Positions 1 through 7,218 of a stretch of DNA of 23,398 nucleotides are shown one piece after another. The notes under the pieces are model-generated. The model worked only from the letters and a program-made list of their open reading frames with translations, did not search any database and was not told where the DNA came from. This stretch comes from Clostridium sp. UBA1056 (GTDB lineage: Bacteria; Bacillota; Clostridia; Clostridiales; Clostridiaceae), in NCBI GenBank assembly GCA_002316385.1, contig DCDL01000052.1, positions 1,413 through 24,810 of the forward strand, read 5' to 3'. Every line of letters starts with the position of its first letter. The first letter of the stretch is position 1. A program made the position numbers and the translations under genes.

Positions 1-135
1 TTATTTTCAGATGCCTAATCTAGATTTAATGAGATAATAATAGTAAATAGGTATACTAATCATAAACGGATTAATAATATATATTAAGAAATATATTTAC
101 TAAAAAACAAAGGTGAGCATGAGAGGAAGTGGATT

Positions 136-2316
136 ATGAATATAAGAGAAGTTCTTATAAGTTTTATGAAAGAGAAAGCTTATAAGCCAATGAGTCTAAA
201 GGAATTATCTAAAATATTTGGTATAAGTAAGAAAGAGTCTAAAGAGTTTGCAATCTTATTAAATGAGATGGAGAAGGATGGAGAAATAATTAAAAATAGA
301 GCAGAGCTATATGGAATACCAGAAAGAATGGGTATACTTAAGGGTGTCTTTGCAGCAAATCAAAAGGGCTTTGGTTTTGTAATTGTAGAAGAGGATAGGC
401 CAGACATATTTATTCCAGCTAGCAATGTTAGTAGTGCTATGAATAATGACATAGTGTTAGTTAAAATATTAAAAGATGAAAACAATGGTAAAAAATCTGA
501 AGGGGAAATTATCAGAATTGTTGAAAGAAAAAATAAAAAGCTAGTAGGAATCTATGAAGATAGCAAAAGCTTTGGATTTGTTGTGCCAGATGATAAAAAG
601 ATAGGCCAAGACGTATTCATTTCTAAAAATGATAGAAATGGAGCTAGAACAGGTCAAATAGTAGTGGTAGAAATCACTAGCTGGCCAGAGAAGAGAAGAA
701 ATCCAGAAGGAAAAGTTATTGAAATCCTAGGTGAAAAGGGAGATAAGGGAATAGATATCTTAACTATCATTAGAAAGCATAATCTTCCTGAAGAGTTCCC
801 AATACAGGTAGAGGAATATGCAGAAAGAATAGAAGATGTAGTTCCTCAAAGTGAAATAGATAGAAGAAGAGACCTTAGAGATGTAACCATGGTTACTATA
901 GATGGAGAGGATGCAAAGGACCTAGATGATGCCGTTTCAGTAGAAATCCTTAAAAATGGAAACTTTAAGCTGGGAGTTCATATTGCAGACGTATCTCACT
1001 ATGTAAGAGAAAATAATGTCCTTGATAAGGAAGCCTTTAAAAGAGGTACCTCTGTATATCTAATTGATAGAGTTATTCCAATGCTTCCTAGAAAGCTATC
1101 TAATGGAGTATGTAGCTTAAATCCAAAGGTAGATAGACTTGCACTTAGCTGCTTTATGGAAATCGATTCTACAGGAAAAGTAGTAGATCATGATGTCTTT
1201 GAAAGTGTAATAAAAACTAATGAAAGAATGACCTATACTGATGTAACTAAGATTCTTAGAGATGAGGATGCTGAAACCATAGAAAAATATAAACACCTTC
1301 ATGAAGAGTTTAAGAACATGGGTAGATTATTTGAAATCTTAAATAAGAAGAGATTATCAAGAGGTGCCATAGACTTTGACTTTGATGAGTGTAGAATAAT
1401 TCTAGATGAAAATGGTAAGCCAATTGATATATTACCTCGTGAAAGAGCTATTGCCAATAGAATAATAGAAGAGTTTATGCTTATCTGTAATGAAACAGTA
1501 GCAGAGCACTTCTTCTGGCTTAATGCACCATTCGTATATAGAATTCACGAAGATCCTGACATGGAAAAATTGCTTCACTTTAGCGAATTCGTATATAACT
1601 TAGGATATCACGTAAGATTTAAAGAGGAAGAAATTCATCCAAGAGAACTTCAAAAGATTCTAGAAAAGGTTAAAGGTAAGAAGGAAGAAACAGTAGTTAG
1701 TACTTTACTTTTAAGATCAATGATGAAGGCTAAGTATTCTCAAGTATGTGTAGGACACTTTGGTCTTGCAGCTAAATACTATTGTCACTTTACATCTCCA
1801 ATAAGAAGATATCCTGACCTTGTAATTCACAGAATTATAAAGGAAATGATAAATGAAGGTTTAACTCCTAAGAGAGAAAAGAGACTAAAAACTTTTGTAG
1901 TAGATGCTTCAAAACAATCCTCTGACACAGAGAGAATGGCTGTAGAAGCAGAACGTGAAGTAGATGACTTAAAGAAAGCTGAATACATGCTAGATAAGAT
2001 AGGAGAAGAGTTCGAAGGAATAATATCTTCTGTAACTAGCTTTGGAATGTTCGTTGAGCTTCCTAATACTATAGAAGGTTTAGTTCACATTAGTGAGCTT
2101 CATGATGATTACTATATCTATGATGAAAGACATCTAGCTTTAATTGGAGAGAGAACTAAGAATATTTACAGATTGGGAGATGAAGTTAAGGTAGTTTGTT
2201 CTAAAGTTGATATAGATGCTCATGATATTTACTTTGAAATAGTTAAGACAAAAGAGGAAGATGAGGAAGAGGAAGAAATGTCCTTAGATATAGATGACCT
2301 TATTTTTGAAGAATAA
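136..2316 (+). CDS. rnr: Ribonuclease R (3'-5' exoribonuclease)
   Basis: RNase R degrades structured RNA from the 3' end, and in the family it works with tmRNA/SmpB to remove non-stop mRNA. The 726-residue protein has the full domain order: an N-terminal winged-helix region (about 1-60), two cold-shock domains (about 65-125 and 135-200), the RNB catalytic domain (about 247-575) and an S1 domain (about 628-704), then an acidic tail. The RNB metal-binding cluster is visible at residues 256-266 (DGEDAKDLDDA; D256, D262, D264 and D265 match the conserved aspartates). The start has a Shine-Dalgarno (AGAGGAAGTGG) a few bases upstream. In many clostridia rnr is directly followed by smpB; here about 2.6 kb separates them. 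Length and domains are normal and nothing suggests decay. Confidence 0.97.
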   Translation: MNIREVLISFMKEKAYKPMSLKELSKIFGISKKESKEFAILLNEMEKDGEIIKNRAELYGIPERMGILKGVFAANQKGFGFVIVEEDRPDIFIPASNVSSAMNNDIVLVKILKDENNGKKSEGEIIRIVERKNKKLVGIYEDSKSFGFVVPDDKKIGQDVFISKNDRNGARTGQIVVVEITSWPEKRRNPEGKVIEILGEKGDKGIDILTIIRKHNLPEEFPIQVEEYAERIEDVVPQSEIDRRRDLRDVTMVTIDGEDAKDLDDAVSVEILKNGNFKLGVHIADVSHYVRENNVLDKEAFKRGTSVYLIDRVIPMLPRKLSNGVCSLNPKVDRLALSCFMEIDSTGKVVDHDVFESVIKTNERMTYTDVTKILRDEDAETIEKYKHLHEEFKNMGRLFEILNKKRLSRGAIDFDFDECRIILDENGKPIDILPRERAIANRIIEEFMLICNETVAEHFFWLNAPFVYRIHEDPDMEKLLHFSEFVYNLGYHVRFKEEEIHPRELQKILEKVKGKKEETVVSTLLLRSMMKAKYSQVCVGHFGLAAKYYCHFTSPIRRYPDLVIHRIIKEMINEGLTPKREKRLKTFVVDASKQSSDTERMAVEAEREVDDLKKAEYMLDKIGEEFEGIISSVTSFGMFVELPNTIEGLVHISELHDDYYIYDERHLALIGERTKNIYRLGDEVKVVCSKVDIDAHDIYFEIVKTKEEDEEEEEMSLDIDDLIFEE

Positions 2317-2343
2317 AAGATACAGATAAAAACTTAACAATAT

Positions 2344-2400
2344 AAAAGATGAGTTAAGATTATGTTCATTAACTGAATATAACTTGGACTCATCTTTTTT
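2344..2400 (+). terminator. Rho-independent terminator of rnr
   Basis: Arms AAAAGATGAGT (2344-2354) and ACTCATCTTTT (2388-2398) pair perfectly, and the right arm runs into a T tract ending at 2400. The long loop can partly pair with itself. It lies 27 bases after the rnr stop codon. Confidence 0.85.
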
Positions 2401-2543
2401 ATGCAATTTACTTTTAAATTAACTAAATAAAAGGTAGTTATTGCAGAGGGCTTGTACCTATAAGCAGCAATATTAAAAGATTGTTAAAAACATAAACAAA
2501 TTGAATAAAATTTTCACAAAGTACTAGCTTTTCTAAAAATTTA

Positions 2544-2552
2544 TGCTATACT
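2544..2552 (+). promoter_or_regulatory. Extended -10 promoter for the alcohol dehydrogenase
   Basis: TGCTATACT is an extended -10 (TG, one base, TATACT at 2547-2552). No good -35 is visible 17 bases upstream, as is usual for extended -10 promoters. Transcription would start near 2559, about 55 bases before the ATG. Confidence 0.55.
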
Positions 2553-2562
2553 TAGATTGTAA

Positions 2563-2580
2563 ATGTTAAATAAATAACAA
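2563..2580 (+). promoter_or_regulatory. Candidate Rex (NADH/NAD redox repressor) operator
   Basis: ATGTTAAATAAATAACAA matches the Rex consensus TTGTTAAnnnnTTAACAA with correct spacing and one mismatch in each half (positions 1 and 12). It lies just downstream of the predicted start site, a position where a repressor would block transcription. Rex is known to control fermentative alcohol dehydrogenase genes in clostridia, so the context fits. A second, weaker copy with a five-base spacer (TTGTTAA...TAAACAA) lies at 2481-2499. Binding is inferred. Confidence 0.6.
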
Positions 2581-2613
2581 AATTTAAAGTTTTTTAATGG
2601 GGAGGTTCATATT

Positions 2614-3780
2614 ATGGCACGTTTTACATTACCAAGAGATATTTATCATGGAGAAGGAGCTTTAGAAACTCTGAAAACTTTAAAGGGAAAGAGAGCTTTC
2701 ATAGTTGTTGGTGGTGGATCCATGAAGAAATTCGGATTCCTACAAAAGGTTGAAGACTATTTAAAAGAAGCAGGTATGGAGATTGAATTATTTGAAGGGG
2801 TAGAACCAGACCCATCAGTAGAAACTGTTATGAAAGGTGCAGAAGCTATGAGAAGCTTTGAGCCAGACTGGATAGTTGCCATGGGCGGAGGATCTCCAAT
2901 AGACGCAGCAAAAGCAATGTGGATATTTTATGAATACCCAGAATTTACTTTCGAACAAGCCGTTGTTCCTTTTGGACTACCGGAATTAAGACAAAAAGCA
3001 AAATTTATTGCAATACCATCAACTAGTGGTACAGCTACAGAAGTTACAGCATTCTCTGTAATTACTGATTACAAAGCTAAAATTAAATATCCATTAGCTG
3101 ATTTCAATATAACACCAGATATAGCAATAGTAGACCCAGCACTTGCACAAACAATGCCAAAGACTCTAGTTGCTCATACTGGAATGGATGCTTTAACTCA
3201 TGCTATAGAAGCATACACAGCATCATTAAGATCAAACTTTTCAGATCCATTAGCATTAAAAGCTATTGAAATGGTAAGAGATTACTTAGTAGATTCTTAT
3301 AATGGATGTGAAAAATCAAGAAACTTAATGCATGAAGCTCAATGCCTTGCAGGAATGGCATTCTCAAATGCATTACTAGGAATAGTTCACTCAATGGCTC
3401 ACAAAACAGGAGCTGTGTTCCACATTCCTCATGGATGTGCAAACGCAATCTTCCTTCCATATGTAATAGAGTATAACAGAAGCAAGTGTGAAGATAGATA
3501 TGCAGACATAGCTAGGATGTTAAAACTAAAAGGAAACACAGATGCAGAATTAACTGACTCATTGATAGAAATGATCAACGGATTAAACACTGCATTAAGT
3601 ATTCCTCACTCAATGAAGGAATACGGTGTTACTGAAGAAGACTTCAAAGCAAACCTTGAGTTTATAGCTCACAATGCAGTACTTGATGCATGCACAGGCT
3701 CAAACCCAAGAGAAATAGATGACAAAACTATGGAAAGACTATTTGAATGTACTTACTATGGTAATAAAGTAGATTTTTAA
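2614..3780 (+). CDS. Iron-containing alcohol dehydrogenase (butanol/ethanol dehydrogenase type)
   Basis: This cytoplasmic NAD(P)H-dependent enzyme probably reduces acetaldehyde or butyraldehyde to the alcohol at the end of fermentation. The 388 residues are the usual length for a stand-alone group III (Fe) alcohol dehydrogenase and resemble clostridial Adh1 and the C-terminal half of AdhE. Visible motifs: the cofactor-binding GGGSPID (residues 91-97), the PSTSGTATEVT stretch (135-145), and the four iron ligands by alignment with FucO: D192, H196, H259 and H273, with H263 as the active-site histidine. A strong Shine-Dalgarno (GGGGAGG, 2599-2605) precedes the ATG. It is transcribed alone, from an extended -10 promoter with a Rex-like operator. 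Substrate and NADH/NADPH preference cannot be told from the sequence. Confidence 0.93.
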   Translation: MARFTLPRDIYHGEGALETLKTLKGKRAFIVVGGGSMKKFGFLQKVEDYLKEAGMEIELFEGVEPDPSVETVMKGAEAMRSFEPDWIVAMGGGSPIDAAKAMWIFYEYPEFTFEQAVVPFGLPELRQKAKFIAIPSTSGTATEVTAFSVITDYKAKIKYPLADFNITPDIAIVDPALAQTMPKTLVAHTGMDALTHAIEAYTASLRSNFSDPLALKAIEMVRDYLVDSYNGCEKSRNLMHEAQCLAGMAFSNALLGIVHSMAHKTGAVFHIPHGCANAIFLPYVIEYNRSKCEDRYADIARMLKLKGNTDAELTDSLIEMINGLNTALSIPHSMKEYGVTEEDFKANLEFIAHNAVLDACTGSNPREIDDKTMERLFECTYYGNKVDF

Positions 3781-3879
3781 GTGACACTAAAAACTTTTAA
3801 AATGTTATTAATTCTGTTGAACTAAGGTACAGCAGATTTAAAAAATACCCTTATATAATTCATTAAATCAAATCAAATT

Positions 3880-3930
3880 AGAAGAGCTGTCTCAAAGTAG
3901 AATTAAAATTCTACCTGAGACAGCTCTTCT
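3880..3930. repeat. 51-nt near-perfect hairpin (terminator or IS/MITE-end relic)
   Basis: Outer arms AGAAGAGCTGTCTCA (3880-3894) and TGAGACAGCTCTTCT (3916-3930) pair over 15 bases, and inner arms GTAGAATT and AATTCTAC pair over eight more with a two-base loop. No T tract follows on either side, so it is not a classic intrinsic terminator, although it lies about 100 bases after the alcohol dehydrogenase. From memory, the GAGCTGTCTCA arm resembles ends of some IS1182-type elements in Firmicutes, so a miniature element or IS scar is possible. No transposase is present. Confidence 0.6.
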
Positions 3931-4002
3931 AAGCTTCACCAAATGTATATGATGGGGAGTTTCATTTTAAAATATAGCATCTTTGATTTAGCTAAGAGAA
4001 GT

Positions 4003-4341
4003 TTATTCTTCACATTCAGGTATAAGGCTTATATAATTTTCACCTATACCAAAATAAGAATATGTGCCACCTTCTCTTAAGACATAATGTGTAAGTACTC
4101 CTAAATCTCTTAGCTTAAAAAATCTAGATTGAATTGTATATTTTTTCATACGAAGTAGAGGTAGATATTCTAAAACTTTATCATAACGGACCCAATAATA
4201 AGTATTTCCATCTATAACCTTAGTTCTCATTTTTTTATGTTCCTTACAATCAATAAAATACCTAAGGATGATAGCATCACAAAGATCTAGACCCAATTTA
4301 ATTAAATTTTTTTGGCTAAAGCCATAAACTGTAGATTGCAT
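4003..4341 (-). CDS. Replication-initiator-like winged-helix protein (short, orphan)
   Basis: This is a 112-residue protein. The start at 4341 is chosen because AAGGAGG lies just upstream (complement of 4350-4356); an in-frame start at 4401 would add 20 poorly supported residues. The sequence (YGFSQKNLIKLGLDLCDA, then ILRYF, then YYWVRYDKVLEYLPLL, then KLRDLGVL) has the pattern of the N-terminal winged-helix domain of phage and plasmid replication initiators or DnaD-like proteins in clostridia. Such proteins are usually 200-300 residues, so this looks like a truncated or domain-only copy. It stands alone on the minus strand between the alcohol dehydrogenase and smpB, with a 24-bp palindrome and A+T repeats upstream. 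The family assignment comes from pattern memory and is moderate. Confidence 0.6.
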   Translation of the reverse strand: MQSTVYGFSQKNLIKLGLDLCDAIILRYFIDCKEHKKMRTKVIDGNTYYWVRYDKVLEYLPLLRMKKYTIQSRFFKLRDLGVLTHYVLREGGTYSYFGIGENYISLIPECEE

Positions 4342-4422
4342 AATTATTTCCTCCTTATATTGATAGCAGTAGCTATCTTCATTCAAATAATAAATATGCA
4401 TTTATGAGGAAAATTACCTAGA

Positions 4423-4557
4423 TATATAAAATTTTCTCTATAAAAATATTAAAAAAGTTCTCTATGCAAGGTTTTAAAATTTTAACATTTTAACATGTTA
4501 AAATGTTTCATATATATCTATATAAAATTTTAAAAAGTTATCTATATAAATATTTTT
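4423..4557. repeat. A+T-rich direct repeats around a 24-bp palindrome
   Basis: TATATAAAATTTT occurs at 4423-4435 and again at 4519-4531. AGTTCTCTAT (4456-4465) and AGTTATCTAT (4536-4545) follow the two copies, giving a repeat period of roughly 80-96 bases. Between them, 4484-4507 is a perfect palindrome with half-site AACATTTTAACA. The cluster lies 80-215 bases upstream of the minus-strand replication-initiator-like gene. It could be its operator, an iteron-type origin relic, or low-complexity sequence. Confidence 0.5.
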
Positions 4558-4980
4558 AGTTTTAAATAGTTAAAATACAGATTTTCTCTAGGAAGCCCAA
4601 TGCTAGTCATATCAATAAGTATAAGGTGGTGGAATATAGGAAGTCTGGAATATTTAATTTCATAAAATTTTATTTAATATTATTAATTGTGCAATTTACT
4701 CAATTAATATAACTTATAATTTTAAGTAATTATTATGTGGATGCTACACCCTAAATCAGACAAAGTGAAGCTTTTGTAATGTTACAACCAATAGGTATAT
4801 TTCTAAGGAAATGAATTGACAACTTTTACTTGATTCAAATATATTTCAAGGTTAATAATTACAATATTTTTATTTTAGGTTATAATAAAAATAGGATATA
4901 CTATACAATACATTTTAAATTTAGTAAAATCACATGTATAATGAGAAAATTATATATTAATGATAAAAGTAGGTGAAAAC
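4558..4980 (+). promoter_or_regulatory. Leader region of smpB with candidate promoters
   Basis: No gene is visible in this A+T-rich stretch. TTGACA at 4816-4821 with TATATT at 4840-4845 (18-base spacer) is the best sigma-A candidate for smpB. TATAAT at 4881-4886 is a second -10 with only a weak -35. The smpB leader would be about 90-130 nt. Confidence 0.4.
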
Positions 4981-5448
4981 ATGGCAAAGAAATTAGGAAC
5001 TAAAACTCTAGTAGAAAATAGAAAAGCAAGACACGATTACTTCATAGAAGAAGCTATGGAAGCTGGAATAGTACTTGTAGGAACAGAAGTTAAATCTATA
5101 AGAGCTGGAAAAGCAAACCTTAGAGATAGCTATGCAGATGTATACAATGGAGAAATTTTCGTAAAAAATATGCACATAAGCCCTTATGAGCAAGGAAACA
5201 TATTTAACAAAGATCCTCTTAGAGAAAGAAAGCTACTTCTTCACAAAGGAGAAATAGATAAACTTTTAGGATACACAGCTCAAAAGGGGTATACTCTAAT
5301 ACCACTTAGCTTATACCTTAAAGATGGTAAAGTAAAGGTAAACCTTGGAGTTTGTAGAGGTAAAAAAGATTATGATAAGAGAGATGTAATGCTAGAAAAA
5401 GCAGCTAAGAGAGACATAGACAGACAAATGAAAGAAAGATATAGATAA
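4981..5448 (+). CDS. smpB: SsrA-binding protein SmpB
   Basis: SmpB binds the tRNA-like domain of tmRNA and delivers it to stalled ribosomes in trans-translation. The protein starts MAKKLGTKTLVENRKARHDY and has the family motifs GTEVKSIRAGKANLRDSY and VKVNLGVCRGKKDYDKR, plus a basic C-terminal tail. ATG 4981 is preferred over the in-frame ATG at 4960: it has a Shine-Dalgarno (AGGTGA, 4971-4976) and gives the canonical N-terminus, for 155 residues. It lies about 1 kb upstream of its RNA partner ssrA but has its own terminator, so the two are separate transcription units. Confidence 0.97.
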   Translation: MAKKLGTKTLVENRKARHDYFIEEAMEAGIVLVGTEVKSIRAGKANLRDSYADVYNGEIFVKNMHISPYEQGNIFNKDPLRERKLLLHKGEIDKLLGYTAQKGYTLIPLSLYLKDGKVKVNLGVCRGKKDYDKRDVMLEKAAKRDIDRQMKERYR

Positions 5449-5481
5449 AACTTAACCAAATTTTATATTTGGTTAAGTTTT
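5447..5481 (+). terminator. Rho-independent terminator of smpB
   Basis: AAAACTTAACCAAA (5447-5460) and TTTGGTTAAGTTTT (5468-5481) form a 14-bp perfect stem with a seven-base loop ending in T residues. It overlaps the stop codon by two bases. Being A- and T-flanked, it could act in both directions. Confidence 0.9.
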
Positions 5482-5579
5482 AATTACTCAATGGAAATAG
5501 GCATGAAAATGAGTTTGCTTTCATAAATATAAATTTGCATATGAAGTGGGGAAAGTTTAAATAGGGGGAGTGGTAAGAG

Positions 5580-6191
5580 ATGAAGAGAATAATTACTATT
5601 CAGCATACTCAATCAGTGCATCATACCAATGGGATGATTGGTTCATGGACAGATTGGGATTTAACTGATCTAGGAAAAGAACAAGCAAATAACATTGGGA
5701 TAAAACTTAGAGAAGAACTTTCAAAAGATAGTGTCTATGTTATGTATTCTTCAGACTTAAAAAGAGCAAAACAGACTGCTGAAATTGTAGGAGAACATCT
5801 AAACTTAAAACCTATTATTAATGAAGCTCTAAGGGAACGTAACCTTGGTTCTGCTGTAGGTAAAAGCGTGCAGTGGCTTAGAGAAAATCAAACAGCGTGG
5901 GAGAAGACTATTGATGATAGATGCATACCAGATGCTGAATCTAGAAGAGAAACTTGGAATCGTCTAGAGCCTTTCTACAATGAAATAATGAGCAGCGATG
6001 AAGAGAATATAATTATTGTTTCTCATGGAGATACATTAAGTATTTTCAATGCAATGTGGTTGGGGCTTAAGCCAGAAGAACTTAATAACTGTGATTTATT
6101 TGGATTAGCAGGTGGGGTTTCTTATTTTATAGAAGATAACAGTGGGAAGCACATTATAAAGAGATTAAGTGATATGTCCTATGTGAAATAA
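5580..6191 (+). CDS. Histidine phosphatase superfamily protein (atypical QHT motif)
   Basis: The 203-residue protein has the phosphoglycerate-mutase-like fold signature. H9 is the presumed phospho-acceptor, R62 lies in SSDLKRAKQTAE, E86 in EALRERNLG, and H149 in IIVSHGDT. The usual N-terminal motif is RHG; here it is QHTQS, so the arginine that normally contacts phosphate is glutamine. I recall a group of clostridial proteins sharing the QHTQS...HHTNGM start, so this is probably a subfamily trait rather than a mutation, but activity may differ from standard phosphatases. The start has a strong Shine-Dalgarno (GGGGGAG, about 5564-5570). It lies alone between the smpB terminator and the ssrA promoter. 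Substrate unknown. Confidence 0.85.
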   Translation: MKRIITIQHTQSVHHTNGMIGSWTDWDLTDLGKEQANNIGIKLREELSKDSVYVMYSSDLKRAKQTAEIVGEHLNLKPIINEALRERNLGSAVGKSVQWLRENQTAWEKTIDDRCIPDAESRRETWNRLEPFYNEIMSSDEENIIIVSHGDTLSIFNAMWLGLKPEELNNCDLFGLAGGVSYFIEDNSGKHIIKRLSDMSYVK

Positions 6192-6356
6192 GTAGAGTTA
6201 GATATACACAATAAAAATAAAATGAATTTATAATTAGTGCGAAAGTATAATTAAAAAATAGCATTTTTTAGATTAAAATAGTTTTACTAAATGCCATATG
6301 TAGAATCCAAAGGAAATATGTCCATAAACACTATAAAAGTTTTTACAAAACTTTAC

Positions 6357-6385
6357 TTGATATAAGTATAGTTATTGTTTATAAT
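6357..6385 (+). promoter_or_regulatory. ssrA promoter
   Basis: TTGATA (6357-6362) and TATAAT (6380-6385) are separated by exactly 17 bases, a near-consensus sigma-A promoter. Transcription would start near 6392, leaving a roughly 35-nt 5' leader to be removed by RNase P before the mature end at 6428. The rest of 6192-6427 shows no gene. Confidence 0.85.
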
Positions 6386-6427
6386 GAATATACGTGGTAA
6401 TCACTAATGATTGCCACTACCTAACAT

Positions 6428-7076
6428 GGGGGCGTACTGGTTTCGACGGGGGTACGTGACATATAGGAAGCGAGTAGAGGGAACTCATGGGCCCGCTTTA
6501 AAAAACTATGGGATTAAATGTAAACGCAGAAGACAATTTTGCAATAGCAGCTTAATATAGCCGCTCGTCCTACCTTTGAGTCCCACGGCTTAGGATAGGG
6601 CGCCGATTAGTGGGGAACCGAGCCATGGAAAGCTTTGACCATGGAACGGAATTTATGAAGCTACTGAAGTAGAAACCCGGTCTCTAGGGGTTCTATAGAG
6701 GGAATGTTAAAATAGAGACTGCACTCGGAGATGCTTATGTGGAATGGCTTTCGGACAGGGGTTCGATTCAGAAGAGTCGCCTTAGAAAGTAATTTCTAAG
6801 TGAAAACTTGGCTTTATCGGTGAAACCGTAACAGATGACGCTGACGGCAATACCGAGTGGTATGTGAAGAAATTCAACAGCCGTGTATCGACTTATAGGT
6901 TCCTAAGGAGAAATCTATGGAATACTAAGATAGAAGATATCAAACTAAACTATGCTTCTATAATACGCCAAGAGTCCTAAACCGTATTTAAACTTAATAA
7001 GTAGAATATGGTAGAGGAGGAATATATAGTCAGTGCTTGCAGAGATGTAGGAGTACATGTCCCCTCGCCTCCACCA
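6428..7076 (+). ncRNA. ssrA: tmRNA (transfer-messenger RNA), interrupted by a group I intron
   Basis: tmRNA rescues stalled ribosomes and tags nascent proteins. The 5' end GGGGGCGTACTGGTTTCGAC and the 3' end CGCCTCCACCA form the acceptor stem (seven pairs, one G-U). The tag frame begins at GCA 6526 and reads AEDNFAIAA before TAA (6553-6555); with the alanine charged on the tmRNA the tag is A-AEDNFAIAA. The gene spans 649 bases, far longer than the usual 350-370. The extra length is a 292-base insert in the T-loop (6768-7059). Joining 6767 to 7060 restores the T-arm AGGGG-UUCGAUU-CCCCU and a 357-nt RNA. The 3' exon is only 17 nt. An ssrA promoter and terminator flank the gene. Confidence 0.95.
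6768..7059 (+). ncRNA. Group I intron (self-splicing ribozyme) in the tmRNA T-loop
   Basis: The 292-nt insert shows group I hallmarks. The 5' exon ends in U6767, and P1 pairs C6764-C6769 with G6774-G6779 over six base pairs, with the required U-G wobble at the splice site (U6767-G6776) and an AGAA loop. The insert ends in G7059. The first two 3' exon bases (U7060, C7061) can pair with G6774-A6775 as a P10. A Q-like box GGCAATACCGAG lies at 6846-6857, an R-like box GTGTATCGACTTATAG at about 6884-6898, and an S-like TATAGTC at 7025-7031; R and S can form P7 with one bulge. No ORF of any size lies inside, so a homing endonuclease would have to act from elsewhere. Subgroup looks IA-like; this is tentative. 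Confidence 0.88.
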
Positions 7077-7081
7077 TGAAA
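7065..7081 (+). repeat. ssrA-end attachment repeat, copy 1 (attL-like)
   Basis: TCGCCTCCACCATGAAA covers the last 12 bases of mature tmRNA plus five downstream. The identical 17-mer recurs at 10267-10283, and its CTCCACCATG part recurs at 21610-21619. The 3' end of ssrA is a well-known integration site for genomic islands. Confidence 0.8.
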
Positions 7082-7110
7082 CCCATGATAGAAATATCGT
7101 GGGTTATTTT
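7080..7110 (+). terminator. ssrA terminator
   Basis: AACCCATGAT (7080-7089) and ATCGTGGGTT (7096-7105) form a 10-bp stem with one G-U pair and the loop AGAAAT, followed by ATTTT. It starts three bases after the tmRNA CCA end. Confidence 0.85.
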
Positions 7111-7218
7111 AGTTTAGTTAAAATTGTAATGTGTTGGTATATTACTTATAAGGTTTAACATAATGTTAAAATAAAAAAATTAGATAATATTAATGTGCTG
7201 TATGGGGGGAATTGATTA

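Noticed and set aside
119..139. Six-codon mini-ORF (MRGSGL) whose TGA overlaps the rnr start
   Set aside because: It has a ribosome-like AAGGTGAG upstream but is too short to support as a gene, and rnr has its own Shine-Dalgarno. Coupling would need experimental proof.
4423..4557. CRISPR array
   Set aside because: The repeats are few, low-complexity and differ in length, with no spacer-like unique segments of regular size and no cas genes.
6428..7076. Two-piece (permuted) tmRNA
   Set aside because: The order of the parts is the standard one-piece order with the tag frame in the middle; the extra sequence lies in the T-loop and fits an intron.
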